From an uncultured Prevotellaceae bacterium (GTDB lineage: Bacteria; Bacteroidota; Bacteroidia; Bacteroidales; Bacteroidaceae), in contig CACYME010000021.1 in the NCBI GenBank assembly GCA_902775475.1, forward strand, positions 24,814 through 88,813: a DNA stretch of 64,000 nt, read 5' to 3'. Made by a program: the position numbers and the translations under genes. Below the pieces are notes generated by a model. That model did no database searches. It saw only the letters and a list, made by a program, of their open reading frames with translations, and was not told the DNA's origin. Of the stretch, positions 15,364 to 23,802 are shown piece by piece. Position 1 is the stretch's first letter; each line of letters opens with the position of its first letter.

Positions 15364-15519
15364 ATGAACATGAAATTAAAAATGCCGAAGTTCAAGAAGA
15401 CGGACTCGGCAAGAGGAATGCTCAGAGAGATGCTGATGATAGAACTGGCAACGACAGTCATCGACGAGAACGGCAAGGAAACCATCGAGACTGCCTACAT
15501 GACAAGAGTGAAGGAATAG
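15364..15519 (+). CDS. Small basic hypothetical protein
   Basis: A 51-codon frame, ATG 15364 to TAG 15517-15519, giving a Met/Lys-rich N-terminus (MNMKLKMPKFKKTDSARG) and a hydrophobic-acidic middle. No clear promoter or family match. It starts 49 bases after paaK and could be co-transcribed with it. It might equally be chance, since no frame-specific codon bias can be measured in so short a stretch. Confidence 0.35.
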   Translation: MNMKLKMPKFKKTDSARGMLREMLMIELATTVIDENGKETIETAYMTRVKE

Positions 15520-15572
15520 CGATTGCTCCTCTTGGAAGGAATCGCTTTCAGAACGAGGCAGCTGCATCCATC

Positions 15573-16799
15573 TTAGTGGAGCAGCTGCTTCATTCGTATC
15601 AGCGCCTCCACATAGTAATAGTCGCCGTAGGTGAGCGGCACGTCGACCTCGGACTTGGCAGGCATGTGGCCCACACCGTGCTTCAGGATGAAGCCGCCCT
15701 GCTCGCCCTCCTCAGCCAGATAGGCGGGCGACGACAGCGAGCGCATCTGCTGCTCGGCCAATGCCAGCCACTGCGGAGCCATCGCCGACTGGTCCAGCTG
15801 GCTCAGCTCAATCAGCGCCGAAGCCATGATGGCGGCTGCCGAGGCATCCCGCTTGCAGGGGCTGTTGGCAAGGTCACCATTCACGATTTCCGTGGCATCG
15901 AAGTCCCAGAAGGGCACCTTGTCGGCCGGCAGACGCGGATGGTTCATCAGGAACTTGGCAATCTGCTGTGCCTGATGCAGATAGGCGGGGTGATGCGTCT
16001 CGCGGTACATCATCGTGTAGCCATAGAGCCCCCAGGCCTGACCGCGTGCCCAGGCACTGCCGTCGCTATAGCCCTGATGGGTGTTCTTGGCGTGGGGCTG
16101 GCCGGTGATGGTGTCGTAGCTGACGACGTGGTAGGTGGAGAAATCCTCGCGGAAATGGTTCTTCATGGTCGTGTCGGCATGGCGACGGGCCACGCGCTCG
16201 AAGCGCTGCTCGCCCGTCTCGCGGGTCATGAAGCAGAGCATCTCGAGGTTCATCATATTGTCGATGATGACGGGATACTGCCACTTGTCGTTGAAGTCCC
16301 ACGACCTGATGACGCCGAGCTTGTCGTTATAGCGGGTGAGCAGGCTCTGCGTACCTTCGCTGATGACGTCGAGATAGTGCTGGTTGCCCGTCAGCCGGTA
16401 GCCCTGGCCGAAGCTGCAATAGAGCATGAAGCCCAGGTCGTGGGTGTTGGTCATGCGCTTGGCAGGCTCCACGCGGTCGGTGAACAGCTCGGCCAGCTGG
16501 CGCAACCGGGCATCGCCACGGTCTTCATAGAGCATCCACAGCACGCCGGGGAAGAAGCCCGACACCCAGTGGTCGTAGCGGATGGTCTGCAGTTGCCCGT
16601 GCTCAAAGGTGCGCGGCAGCACATCGGGCTGGTCCTTCAGCGCGTCGGCCAGCAGGAGTGCTTGCGCCGTGGCGCGCTGCAGTCCGCGCTCCACCACCTG
16701 TGCCATGGGTTCGTCAGCAGTATCTTTCGTGGCGGATGAAGCGTTCTGACTCCAGTCAGCAATTGCCGCCAACAGCAGCATCGTCAATAGTCGTTTCAT
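15573..16799 (-). CDS. GH88 unsaturated glucuronyl hydrolase
   Basis: 408 residues from ATG 16799 (MKRLLTMLLLAAIA), which gives a signal peptide; longer in-frame starts run through the promoter. The two catalytic-region Asp residues of GH88 are visible in NTHDLGFMLY and VIIDNMMNLEML. The HxGYSDGSAWARGQAW block and WDFDA are also typical. GH88 enzymes remove the 4,5-unsaturated uronic acid left by polysaccharide lyases acting on glycosaminoglycans or similar acidic glycans. No lyase or Sus-type genes are adjacent, so its substrate is uncertain. It is divergent from the second paaK gene. Confidence 0.93.
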   Translation of the reverse strand: MKRLLTMLLLAAIADWSQNASSATKDTADEPMAQVVERGLQRATAQALLLADALKDQPDVLPRTFEHGQLQTIRYDHWVSGFFPGVLWMLYEDRGDARLRQLAELFTDRVEPAKRMTNTHDLGFMLYCSFGQGYRLTGNQHYLDVISEGTQSLLTRYNDKLGVIRSWDFNDKWQYPVIIDNMMNLEMLCFMTRETGEQRFERVARRHADTTMKNHFREDFSTYHVVSYDTITGQPHAKNTHQGYSDGSAWARGQAWGLYGYTMMYRETHHPAYLHQAQQIAKFLMNHPRLPADKVPFWDFDATEIVNGDLANSPCKRDASAAAIMASALIELSQLDQSAMAPQWLALAEQQMRSLSSPAYLAEEGEQGGFILKHGVGHMPAKSEVDVPLTYGDYYYVEALIRMKQLLH

Positions 16800-16833
16800 A
16801 AGTTCAGTTATTAGAAGCTTTGTATTCGAGCAG

Positions 16834-16841
16834 CAAAGATA
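16834..16841 (-). promoter_or_regulatory. -7 box TATCTTTG of the GH88 gene
   Basis: Perfect motif 34 bases before the ATG at 16799, divergent from the paaK promoter 105 bases away. Confidence 0.7.
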
Positions 16842-16946
16842 AGGAAAATAATTGGGAGCGCCAACATTTTTCCACATAAAAGAAGAAAAACGGCTACAAT
16901 TTGTCATTGTTTCGGCGTTTTTCTTGTTAGTTTGCAAAAATATAGC

Positions 16947-16954
16947 TATCTTTG
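16947..16954 (+). promoter_or_regulatory. -7 box TATCTTTG of the second paaK gene
   Basis: Perfect motif 32 bases before the ATG at 16987, with a possible TTG -33 element about 20 bases upstream. Confidence 0.7.
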
Positions 16955-16986
16955 TAGCGCAAATAGCAACAAACAAAAACAAACAA

Positions 16987-18306
16987 ATGAACGAACACTA
17001 CTCTCCCTATTTCAACCCCGAACGCGAGACCATAACGCGCGAGCAGATTGAGGCTTATCAGCTGGAGCGTCTCAAACAGACCATAGCTCACTGCCTGACG
17101 AACGAGTTCTACCAGAAGAAGTTCCGCGAGGCAGGCATCACCGCCGACGACATACAGACGCTGGCCGACGTGCGCAAGCTGCCGTTCACCACGAAGCAGG
17201 ACCTGCGCGACACCTATCCCTTCGGCATGGCCTGCGTGCCGCTGAAGGACTGCGTGCGCCTGCACTCTTCGAGCGGCACCACGGGCAACCCCACCGTCAT
17301 CCTGCACACGCAGAAGGACCTCGACGAATGGGCCAATCAGGTGGCCCGCAACCTGTGGATGGTGGGGCTCAGACCCGATGACGTTTTCCAGAATTCCTCT
17401 GGCTACGGCATGTTCACCGGTGGTCTGGGCTTCCAGTACGGCGCCGAGAAGCTGGGCATGCTCACCGTGCCCGCCGCCGCCGGCAACTCGCTTCGCCAGA
17501 TTAAGTTCATCAAGGACTTCGGCACCACGGCCATTCACGCTGTGCCCAGCTATGTGACCCGTCTCTACGAGGTGATGCAGCACGAGGGCGTCGACCCTCG
17601 CCGCGACACCAAGCTGAAAGTGCTGGCCATCGGTGCCGAGCCGCACTCTGAGGAGCAGCGCCAGCGCATCGAGCAGATGATGGGCGTGAAGGCCTACAAC
17701 TCGTTCGGCATGAGCGAGATGTGCGGCCCTGGCGTCGGCTTCGAATGCCCCGAGCAAAACGGCCTGCACTTCTGGGAGGACTACTACATCGTGGAGATTG
17801 TTGACCCCGACACGCTGGAGCCCGTGCCCGACGGCGAGATTGGCGAGCTGGTGCTCACCACGCTCTGCCGCGAGGCGATGCCGCTGCTGCGCTACCGCAC
17901 CCGCGACCTGACCCGCGTCCTGGGCCGTTCCTGCCCCTGCGGTCGCAACCACATCCGCCTCGACCGCATGCGTGGCCGCAGCGACGACATGATGGTGCTG
18001 CGCGGCGTGAACATCTTCCCCATCCAGATTGAGAAGATTCTGATGCAGTTCAAGGAGCTGGGCAACAACTACCTCATCACGCTGACCACCGACGCCGACA
18101 ACGACAATATGACCGTGGAGGTGGAACTGGCCGAGATGTTCACCGACGACTATGGCCGCCTGCAGCAGCTCAGCAAGGACATCACCCGCGCCCTGAAGGA
18201 CGAGATTCTGCTGACGCCGCATGTGAAACTGGTTCCCCGCGGCACACTGCCCGTCAGCGAGGGCAAGGCCGTCCGCGTCGTCGACAAGCGAAAAGTCTAT
18301 CAATAA
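16987..18306 (+). CDS. paaK: Phenylacetate-CoA ligase (second copy)
   Basis: 439 residues from ATG 16987; a frame reaching back to 16852 crosses the promoter and is rejected. It carries the P-loop SSSGTTGNPTVI, SGYGMFTGGLGFQYGAEKLG, AIGAEPHSEEQRQRIE, RYRTRDLTRVLGRSCPCGRNHIRLDR and the C-terminal GRSDDMMVLRGVNIFPIQIE block. It is clearly paralogous to 14008-15315 but diverged throughout, so the two may use different aryl acids. It is followed by an ACT-domain gene, a pairing that recurs in anaerobes and suggests amino-acid control. Confidence 0.94.
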   Translation: MNEHYSPYFNPERETITREQIEAYQLERLKQTIAHCLTNEFYQKKFREAGITADDIQTLADVRKLPFTTKQDLRDTYPFGMACVPLKDCVRLHSSSGTTGNPTVILHTQKDLDEWANQVARNLWMVGLRPDDVFQNSSGYGMFTGGLGFQYGAEKLGMLTVPAAAGNSLRQIKFIKDFGTTAIHAVPSYVTRLYEVMQHEGVDPRRDTKLKVLAIGAEPHSEEQRQRIEQMMGVKAYNSFGMSEMCGPGVGFECPEQNGLHFWEDYYIVEIVDPDTLEPVPDGEIGELVLTTLCREAMPLLRYRTRDLTRVLGRSCPCGRNHIRLDRMRGRSDDMMVLRGVNIFPIQIEKILMQFKELGNNYLITLTTDADNDNMTVEVELAEMFTDDYGRLQQLSKDITRALKDEILLTPHVKLVPRGTLPVSEGKAVRVVDKRKVYQ

Positions 18307-18328
18307 GCCCTTGAGCCATTATCATGAA

Positions 18329-18393
18329 GGAATAACGGAATGGCGAAATGACGGAATAACGAAATAACGGAATAACGAAATAACGGAATAACG
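18329..18393. repeat. GGAATAACGAAATAAC tandem repeat
   Basis: A 16-bp unit, GGAATAACGAAATAAC, is repeated with small changes across 18329-18393 between paaK and the ACT-domain gene. It resembles the other short intergenic tandem arrays in this window in style, not in sequence. Confidence 0.65.
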
Positions 18394-18420
18394 AAAAAAA
18401 ACGCATAAACCGAAAAAACT

Positions 18421-18849
18421 ATGACCATTCATCAACTTTCTATTTTCATTGAGAACCGAAGCGGCACCCTCATCAAGGTGCTCGAAGTGTTGAAGGAGCA
18501 GCACATCCAGATTGTCGCCTCCACCATTGCCGACACGGCCGAGTATGGCATCTACCGTCTCATCTGCTCAGAGCCCCTGCGTGCCTACGAGGAGCTGAAG
18601 AAGGCCGGCGTGGCCGTGGCGCTGAGCGACGTGCTGGCACTGGAGCTCGACGACGAGCCAGGCCGTGCTGCCGATGCCGTGAAGATGTTCAGCGACGCCG
18701 GCATCAGCATCGCCTACATGTACACCTTCCTGCTGCGCGGGAAGGGCATCATGGTGTTCCGCACGAACAACCGCGAGAAGGCCCGCGAGACCATCATCCT
18801 GAACAAACTGAAGTTCATAGCCGAGCCCGACTTGTCGAAGCTGGTATGA
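18421..18849 (+). CDS. Tandem ACT-domain protein
   Basis: 142 residues made almost entirely of two ACT domains (about 4-68 and 72-138). The first reads QLSIFIENRSGTLIKVLEVLKEQHIQIVAS and the second VLALELDDEPGRAADAVKMFSDAGISIAYMY. ACT domains bind amino acids, and stand-alone tandem ACT proteins next to paaK are common in Bacteroidales. The likely role is regulation linked to aromatic amino-acid metabolism, but the ligand is not known. It lies 114 bases after paaK, behind a tandem repeat, and is probably co-transcribed. Confidence 0.88.
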   Translation: MTIHQLSIFIENRSGTLIKVLEVLKEQHIQIVASTIADTAEYGIYRLICSEPLRAYEELKKAGVAVALSDVLALELDDEPGRAADAVKMFSDAGISIAYMYTFLLRGKGIMVFRTNNREKARETIILNKLKFIAEPDLSKLV

Positions 18850-18872
18850 ACTTCCCGAAAACTCCTGCTATC

Positions 18873-19280
18873 TTAGGGGCGGTCAGCATCGATGACCGTC
18901 CCTTTTTTGCGGTAGGCGCTCGACGTGAAGACGGCCAGCAGGCGCCCCTCCTCGTCGGTGACGCGCACCTCGCCGAAGGGCATGCGATGGTGGTCCACTG
19001 TCTCGTGGGCCTCGGCATAGACGTAGCCCTGGCTGACATTGGCCAGGAAGGTGATGTTCGACGAGGTGGAGAAGGTCAGCTCGCAATGGCTGTTCACGGC
19101 AGCAGCAAAGGCCAGGTCGGCCAGCGTGAACAGCGCCCCACCCTGGCAGACACCCCCACCGTTGAGATGTTCCTTCGTCACCAGCATGCGGGCCCTTGCA
19201 TAGCCCTGCCTCACCTCCAGCAGCTCGGCACCCGCCAGGGCGGCGAAGCGGTCGCGCTTGAAAAATTCTATCAGCGTCAT
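18873..19280 (-). CDS. PaaI-like hotdog-fold acyl-CoA thioesterase
   Basis: 135 residues, a single hotdog domain. The central helix motif HLNGGGVCQGGALFTLADLAFAAA matches the PaaI family, where the Asp and Asn/His around it act on the thioester. Family members hydrolyse phenylacetyl-CoA or its derivatives. The location opposite the paaK/ACT genes supports a role in recycling CoA from aryl-CoA esters. It lies downstream of xylBA on the same strand, beyond a hairpin terminator. No clear -7 box of its own was found. Confidence 0.88.
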   Translation of the reverse strand: MTLIEFFKRDRFAALAGAELLEVRQGYARARMLVTKEHLNGGGVCQGGALFTLADLAFAAAVNSHCELTFSTSSNITFLANVSQGYVYAEAHETVDHHRMPFGEVRVTDEEGRLLAVFTSSAYRKKGTVIDADRP

Positions 19281-19307
19281 ACGATGTCTTTTGTTAAGCT
19301 TTCAGAA

Positions 19308-19345
19308 AAGAATGCCCGCAGGCCGGATGAGCCGCGGGCATTCTT
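19308..19345 (-). terminator. Terminator of xylA
   Basis: AAGAATGCCCGC (19308-19319) and GCGGGCATTCTT (19334-19345) form a perfect 12-bp stem. On the minus strand it is followed by a TTTTC run, 27 bases after the xylA stop. Confidence 0.75.
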
Positions 19346-19371
19346 GGTTTTTGTCAGTCGTTCAGCAGGAT

Positions 19372-20691
19372 TTATTTAGCATAGAGAGCCACGATGGTCT
19401 CATACTTCTCCTGCTTGCCGCTGGTCTGCTTGGGCTCGCCAACCTTCTTGCCGTACTCGTAGACCTGCTCCAGCGAGAGTTTGCCGTCCTCGAAGTCCTT
19501 ACCCAGACCGGCGTCGAAGCTGGCGTAGCGCTCCTTCTTCATCTTCGGCAGCTCGCTCTCCTCCAGGATGGCGGCAGCGTTCATCAGAGCGCGTGCCATG
19601 GCGTCCATACCGCTGATGTGGGCGATGAACAGGTCCTCGAGGTCGGTAGAGTTACGACGGATCTTGGCGTCGAAGTTAGTGCCGCCATTGCCCAGACCAC
19701 CATTGCGGATGATCTCGAGCATAGCCTGCGTCAGCTCGTAGTTGTCGATGGGGAACTGGTCGGTGTCCCAGCCGTTCTGAGCATCGCCACGGTTAGCGTC
19801 GATAGAGCCTAGCATGCCAGCGTCGACGGCGCAAGCCAGCTCGTGCTCGAAGGTGTGGCCGGCCAGCGTGGCGTGGTTCACCTCGATGTTCACCTTGAAG
19901 TCCTTGTCCAGGCCGTGAGCGCGAAGGAAGCCGATGACGGTCTCGGTGTCCACGTCGTACTGGTGCTTTGAGGGCTCCATGGGCTTCGGCTCAATGAGGA
20001 ACGTGCCCTTGAATCCCTTGGCGCGTGCATAGTCGCGAGCCATGCCGAGCATGGTGGCCATGTGCTCCTTCTCGCGCTTCTGGTCGGTGTTCAGCAGGCT
20101 CATGTAGCCCTCGCGTCCGCCCCAGAACACATAGTTGGTGCCGCCGAGCTTGATAGTGGCGTCGATGGCGTTCTTAATCTGCACGATGGCGCGTGCCACT
20201 ACGTCGAAGTCGGGGTTCGTCGAGGCGCCGTTGGCATAGCGCTTGTTGCCGAACACGTTAGCCGTGCCCCAGAGCAACTTGATGTTGGGGAACTGCTTCA
20301 TCTTCTCCTGAGCGTAGTCGGTGATAGCCTTCATGCGAGCCTCGTACTCCTCTACGGTGTCGCCCTCTTCAACGAGGTCTACATCGTGGAAGCAGAAGTA
20401 CTCGATGCCCAGCTTGTCCATGATTTCGAAGCCGGCGTCCATCTTGTCCTTGGCGCGCTGCACGGCGTCGGCAGCCTTGTCCCACTCATAGCTGCGGGTC
20501 TGTCCACCAAACTGGTCGGCGCTGGCGCCACCCAGTGTGTGCCACCATGCCATGGCGAACTTCAGCCAGTCCTTCATCTTCTTTCCCATCACGACCTTCT
20601 CGGGCTCGTAGTAGTGGAAAGCCATCACATTCTTACTGTCCTTTCCCTCGAAAGGAATCTTACCGGTAAACGGAAAATACTCTTTTGCCAT
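19372..20691 (-). CDS. xylA: Xylose isomerase
   Basis: 439 residues, the size of class II xylose isomerases. The conserved blocks are FCFHDVDLVEEG, VFWGGREGYMSLLNT, FLIEPKPMEPSKHQYD with metal-binding Glu, NIEVNHATLAGHTFEHEL, and GMLGSIDANRGDAQNGWDTDQFP. It interconverts D-xylose and D-xylulose, feeding the pentose phosphate pathway through xylulokinase. It is the second gene of a xylB-xylA operon (34-base gap), followed by a strong terminator. Confidence 0.98.
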   Translation of the reverse strand: MAKEYFPFTGKIPFEGKDSKNVMAFHYYEPEKVVMGKKMKDWLKFAMAWWHTLGGASADQFGGQTRSYEWDKAADAVQRAKDKMDAGFEIMDKLGIEYFCFHDVDLVEEGDTVEEYEARMKAITDYAQEKMKQFPNIKLLWGTANVFGNKRYANGASTNPDFDVVARAIVQIKNAIDATIKLGGTNYVFWGGREGYMSLLNTDQKREKEHMATMLGMARDYARAKGFKGTFLIEPKPMEPSKHQYDVDTETVIGFLRAHGLDKDFKVNIEVNHATLAGHTFEHELACAVDAGMLGSIDANRGDAQNGWDTDQFPIDNYELTQAMLEIIRNGGLGNGGTNFDAKIRRNSTDLEDLFIAHISGMDAMARALMNAAAILEESELPKMKKERYASFDAGLGKDFEDGKLSLEQVYEYGKKVGEPKQTSGKQEKYETIVALYAK

Positions 20692-20725
20692 AACGTTTTT
20701 GTTAGTTGTTTTAATGGATTGTTAT

Positions 20726-22222
20726 TTAGTTAATTAAATTCTTTTCAAGCACAGCCTTCCAGTGGGCGTAGGCCTCGGCATACTGCTCGCGTGCGGCCAG
20801 GTCGGGCTCGATGACCTGCAGCTTCTCCAGCGTGGCGAAGGCCTCGTTGTGGTCGGCATAGATGCCGGCACCGATGCCAGCACCCTTGGCAGCGCCCACC
20901 GAGCCGTCGGTCTCGTAGAGCTCGATGGTGGCACCGCTAACGCCAGCCAGCGTGTTGCGGAACAGCGGCGAGAGGAACATGTTGGCGCGTCCGGCATGAA
21001 TCTTCTTGATGTCCATGCCCATCTGCTGCATGATTTCCATGCCGTAGCAGAAGCTGAAGACGATGCCCTCCTGGGCGGCACGCACCAGATGCTGACGGGC
21101 GTGCTTGTTGAAGTTCAGCCCGTGGATGGAGCAGCCCAGCTCCTTGTTCTGCAGCACGCGCTCGGCACCGTTGCCGAAGGGCATGATGCACACGCCGTCG
21201 CTGCCGATGGGGGCCTGCGCAGCCAGGTCGTTCATCTCGGCATAGCCCATGTCGAAGGTCACGTTGCGGTGCATCCAGGCGTTCAGGATGCCCGTGCCAT
21301 TGATGCAGAGCAGCACGCCGAGACGGGTCTTATCGGCCTGGTGGTTCACATGTGCGAAGGTGTTCACACGGCTCTTCGGGTCGTAGTTCACATCGCCCAG
21401 CACGCCGTAGACCACGCCGCTGGTGCCTGCCGTGGCGGCAATCTCGCCCGGCTCGAACACGTTGAGCGACAGGGCGTTGTTGGGCTGGTCGCCACCACGA
21501 TAGGTGATGGGCGTGCCGGCCTTCAGCCCCAGCTCCTCGGCGGCAGCCTGGCTGACGGTGCTCTGCTCGGAGAACGTGGGCACGATGTCGGGGATGAACG
21601 AGGCGGGGATGCCGTAGTAGTCGAGCAGGAATTGGGCCACGCGGTTCTCCTTGAAGTCCCAGAACATGCCCTCGCTGAGTCCGCTCACCGTGGTGTTGGC
21701 CACGCCGCTGAGGCGCATGGCGATATAGTCGCCGGGCAGCATCACCTTATATATTTTATTATATAGCTCGGGCTCGTTCTCCTTCACCCATGCCAGCTTG
21801 GCGGCGGTGAAGTTGCCCGGCGAGTTGAGCAGATGGCTCAGGCACTGGTCGGCTCCCAGCTCGTTGAAGGCACGCTCACCGTAGGGCACTGCACGCGAGT
21901 CGCACCAGATGATGGCGGGGCGCAGCGGCTTGAGGTCCTTGTCGACGCAGACGAGGCCGTGCATCTGATAGCTGATGCCGATGGCCACAATCTCGTCGCC
22001 CTTCACCTGGCCCTCGGCCATGATTTTCTGCAGGGCCTGCTTGCCATACTGCCACCAGGAGTCGGGTTCCTGCTCGGCCCATCCGGCCTTCACGGCCTTG
22101 ATGGGGGCCTCCTTCTCGGGGAAGAAAGCCGATGCTACACATTTGCCACTGTCGGCATTCACCAGCGATGCCTTCACAGACGAACTGCCGACATCGAAAC
22201 CTAATAAATATCTTGCGTTCAT
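20726..22222 (-). CDS. xylB: Xylulokinase
   Basis: 498 residues from ATG 22222. The FGGY-kinase features are YLLGFDVGSSSVKASLV (phosphate 1), MHGLVCVDKDL, WCDSRA, YRGGDQPNNALSLNVFEPGEIAATAGTSG and the C-terminal IHAGRANMFLSPLFRNTLAG. It phosphorylates D-xylulose with ATP. It heads the xylBA operon. No TAnnTTTG box was seen upstream, so this operon may use a weaker, activator-dependent promoter; a TTTGCATACC segment at about 22257-22266 (minus strand) is the nearest candidate. Confidence 0.97.
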   Translation of the reverse strand: MNARYLLGFDVGSSSVKASLVNADSGKCVASAFFPEKEAPIKAVKAGWAEQEPDSWWQYGKQALQKIMAEGQVKGDEIVAIGISYQMHGLVCVDKDLKPLRPAIIWCDSRAVPYGERAFNELGADQCLSHLLNSPGNFTAAKLAWVKENEPELYNKIYKVMLPGDYIAMRLSGVANTTVSGLSEGMFWDFKENRVAQFLLDYYGIPASFIPDIVPTFSEQSTVSQAAAEELGLKAGTPITYRGGDQPNNALSLNVFEPGEIAATAGTSGVVYGVLGDVNYDPKSRVNTFAHVNHQADKTRLGVLLCINGTGILNAWMHRNVTFDMGYAEMNDLAAQAPIGSDGVCIMPFGNGAERVLQNKELGCSIHGLNFNKHARQHLVRAAQEGIVFSFCYGMEIMQQMGMDIKKIHAGRANMFLSPLFRNTLAGVSGATIELYETDGSVGAAKGAGIGAGIYADHNEAFATLEKLQVIEPDLAAREQYAEAYAHWKAVLEKNLIN

Positions 22223-22439
22223 AGTCAATTTGGTTATGTTCTCTGTTAGTAATACGTTTGGTATGCAAATTTCCCTAATTTTTTTCTAACATCCAAAGAA
22301 AAAACTAAAAATCAGCTGTTTTTTGACTTTTTTTTACTCATTGCCTTTTCTTCTGTGGTACATTTTCGATAGTCGCTTTTCACCTTAAAAAAGGATTTTT
22401 TGTCAAATTCTTTCACAGAAAAATTTATTCACGGCGGCG

Positions 22440-22760
22440 AAGCATTTTAGAGTGAAAAATGGCCGTTTTGGCCCCTCTTCCAACCCTCGCCCGATGAAAA
22501 AGCGGGGCGCAAAAGGCGAAAAATTGCACATACGCCCTACTTTTGTGCACGTTTTTCGCTCAAATTTTGCCCCTTTTCGCGTTTTTGTAAGCACGCCAAA
22601 TTTTCAAAAGTCAACGCCAAATTTTCAAAAGGCGTTGACTTTTTTTTCTCAACGAATCAGCCGTTTACCGAACTCTCTCAAAACTCGCGTTTTTTCGTCC
22701 AAAAGTTTTTTCGTGGAGAATTTTTGAAATATGGAGGCCAAAAACGGCCATTTTGTCAAT
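22440..22760 (+). repeat. Dispersed AT-rich element with 13-bp hairpin, copy B
   Basis: A perfect hairpin, AAAAGTCAACGCC (22606-22618) and GGCGTTGACTTTT (22631-22643), with the same GCACGCCAAATTTTC lead-in as copy A. It has the CTCTCAAAACTCGCG and CCAAAAGTTTTTTCG tail blocks. An upstream block with GAAGCATTTTAGAGTGAAAAATGG is shared with inverted copy C. It fills most of the 22223-22864 gap, in which no gene is supported. Confidence 0.7.
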
Positions 22761-22864
22761 ATCTTTCAAAAAAAAGCAAGGCAATAAATTGCCTAAAAAA
22801 AAAGCCCCAAAAGGGCGACCATGCAAACAGGGGCAAAACCCACCTGCACAACATGCAAAAAAAC

Positions 22865-23218
22865 TCAGGGCATCGCGTCGAAGAGACTGAGCGACTGGTC
22901 AGCGGCGGGTCGCTCCTGTTCCTCCTCGGAGGCAGTGCTCTCGTTGTCGGCCGAGAAGGCCAACATCAGCTGGCGGGCATCGGCCGAATTCTTCGTGTTC
23001 AGCCGATAGTGACCCCACTTCTCGGCTCGCTCCAGGATAGACTGCGGCGAGCGCGAATGGCTCTGCACGTAGCGCTGCGTGTAGCGGTAGACATCGCGGA
23101 AGTCGGGCTGGTAGAACAGCGTACAATAATGGTTGTAGACGTGCTTGGCCAGCTTCTTCGTGCTGATGCCACGCACGCCTACATCCAAAAGTATTCTAAG
23201 AATTTGCTGCTCGTACAA
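22865..23218 (-). CDS. Conserved small hypothetical protein, helical
   Basis: 117 residues if TTG 23218 is the start. The N-terminus (YEQQILRILLDVGVRGISTKKLAKHVYN) looks like a winged-helix fold, and the C-terminus ends DQSLSLFD, a motif resembling PCNA/clamp- or partner-binding tails. It follows the small winged-helix gene at 23240 by only 21 bases in the same frame, so translation may be coupled or reinitiated. The true start could be another non-ATG codon in those 21 bases. Function unknown. Confidence 0.6.
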   Translation of the reverse strand: MYEQQILRILLDVGVRGISTKKLAKHVYNHYCTLFYQPDFRDVYRYTQRYVQSHSRSPQSILERAEKWGHYRLNTKNSADARQLMLAFSADNESTASEEEQERPAADQSLSLFDAMP

Positions 23219-23239
23219 AATTCGAAAAAAGAATAATGC

Positions 23240-23533
23240 TTATGCGAGTGCAATCTTGTTGTCCTCAGTGCTCTGCAGCTTGCCTTCCTTGAAGAGCCAA
23301 CCCAGACCGAGCAGCGTCTCCTCATCAGAAATCTTAGCAGCCTTTGCAATCTCCTTCACAGAGAGGGCCTTCTCAGCTGCTGCGAGGGCCTGATAAACAT
23401 CGCCGGCCTTGAAGCCAATGTTCTCGGCGTTGACGGCCACCACTGCCTTCACGGCTGCTGCCTTCCTTGTTGTTTTCTTCTCGGCCACCTCTTTCGTCTC
23501 AGCAGCCTTCTTGGTTGTTTTCTTTTCTGCCAT
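23240..23533 (-). CDS. Small winged-helix protein with lysine/alanine-rich tail
   Basis: 97 residues. The N-terminal 34 residues are a Lys/Ala/Thr/Glu repeat tail (AEKKTTKKAAETK, then AEKKTTRKAAA) resembling histone H1-like tails. Residues about 38-97 are a compact winged helix (KAGDVYQALAAAEKALSVKEIAKAAKISDEETLLGLGWL) as in the DUF2582 winged-helix family common in Bacteroidales. It is probably an abundant nucleoid-associated or regulatory DNA-binding protein. The -7 box TACTTTTG is at 23582-23589. Confidence 0.82.
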   Translation of the reverse strand: MAEKKTTKKAAETKEVAEKKTTRKAAAVKAVVAVNAENIGFKAGDVYQALAAAEKALSVKEIAKAAKISDEETLLGLGWLFKEGKLQSTEDNKIALA

Positions 23534-23581
23534 AATGCTTAAAATATTAATACTATTGAAGTTGAACTTTCAATTCGTCGG

Positions 23582-23589
23582 CAAAAGTA
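23582..23589 (-). promoter_or_regulatory. -7 box TACTTTTG of the small winged-helix gene
   Basis: Motif of TAnnTTTG form 48 bases before the ATG at 23533. Confidence 0.6.
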
Positions 23590-23743
23590 CTGCTTTTTAG
23601 CCTTTCAAGTAACTGATTACTAACAGTTTCTTTCATTTTGTAAACTATTCTTGACCCAAATCAATGTGCGCGTAAACACACATGCAGGTGCCCGTGCAAC
23701 CGTTAATCTTCGCTAATCGCTTTGCCAGTCGGAAGATTATTCG

Positions 23744-23751
23744 TAACTTTG
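23744..23751 (+). promoter_or_regulatory. -7 box TAACTTTG of the fucose operon
   Basis: Perfect motif with a TTTG -33 element at 23721-23724 and 19-bp spacing, 51 bases before fucI. Confidence 0.78.
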
Positions 23752-23802
23752 CACAATCAATAACGAAAACATCACTAACCATTTACCCATTAACTACAAG
23801 GA

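Noticed and set aside
16852-16986. Upstream start for the second paaK gene
   Set aside because: The added 45 codons run across the promoter and encode no conserved sequence.
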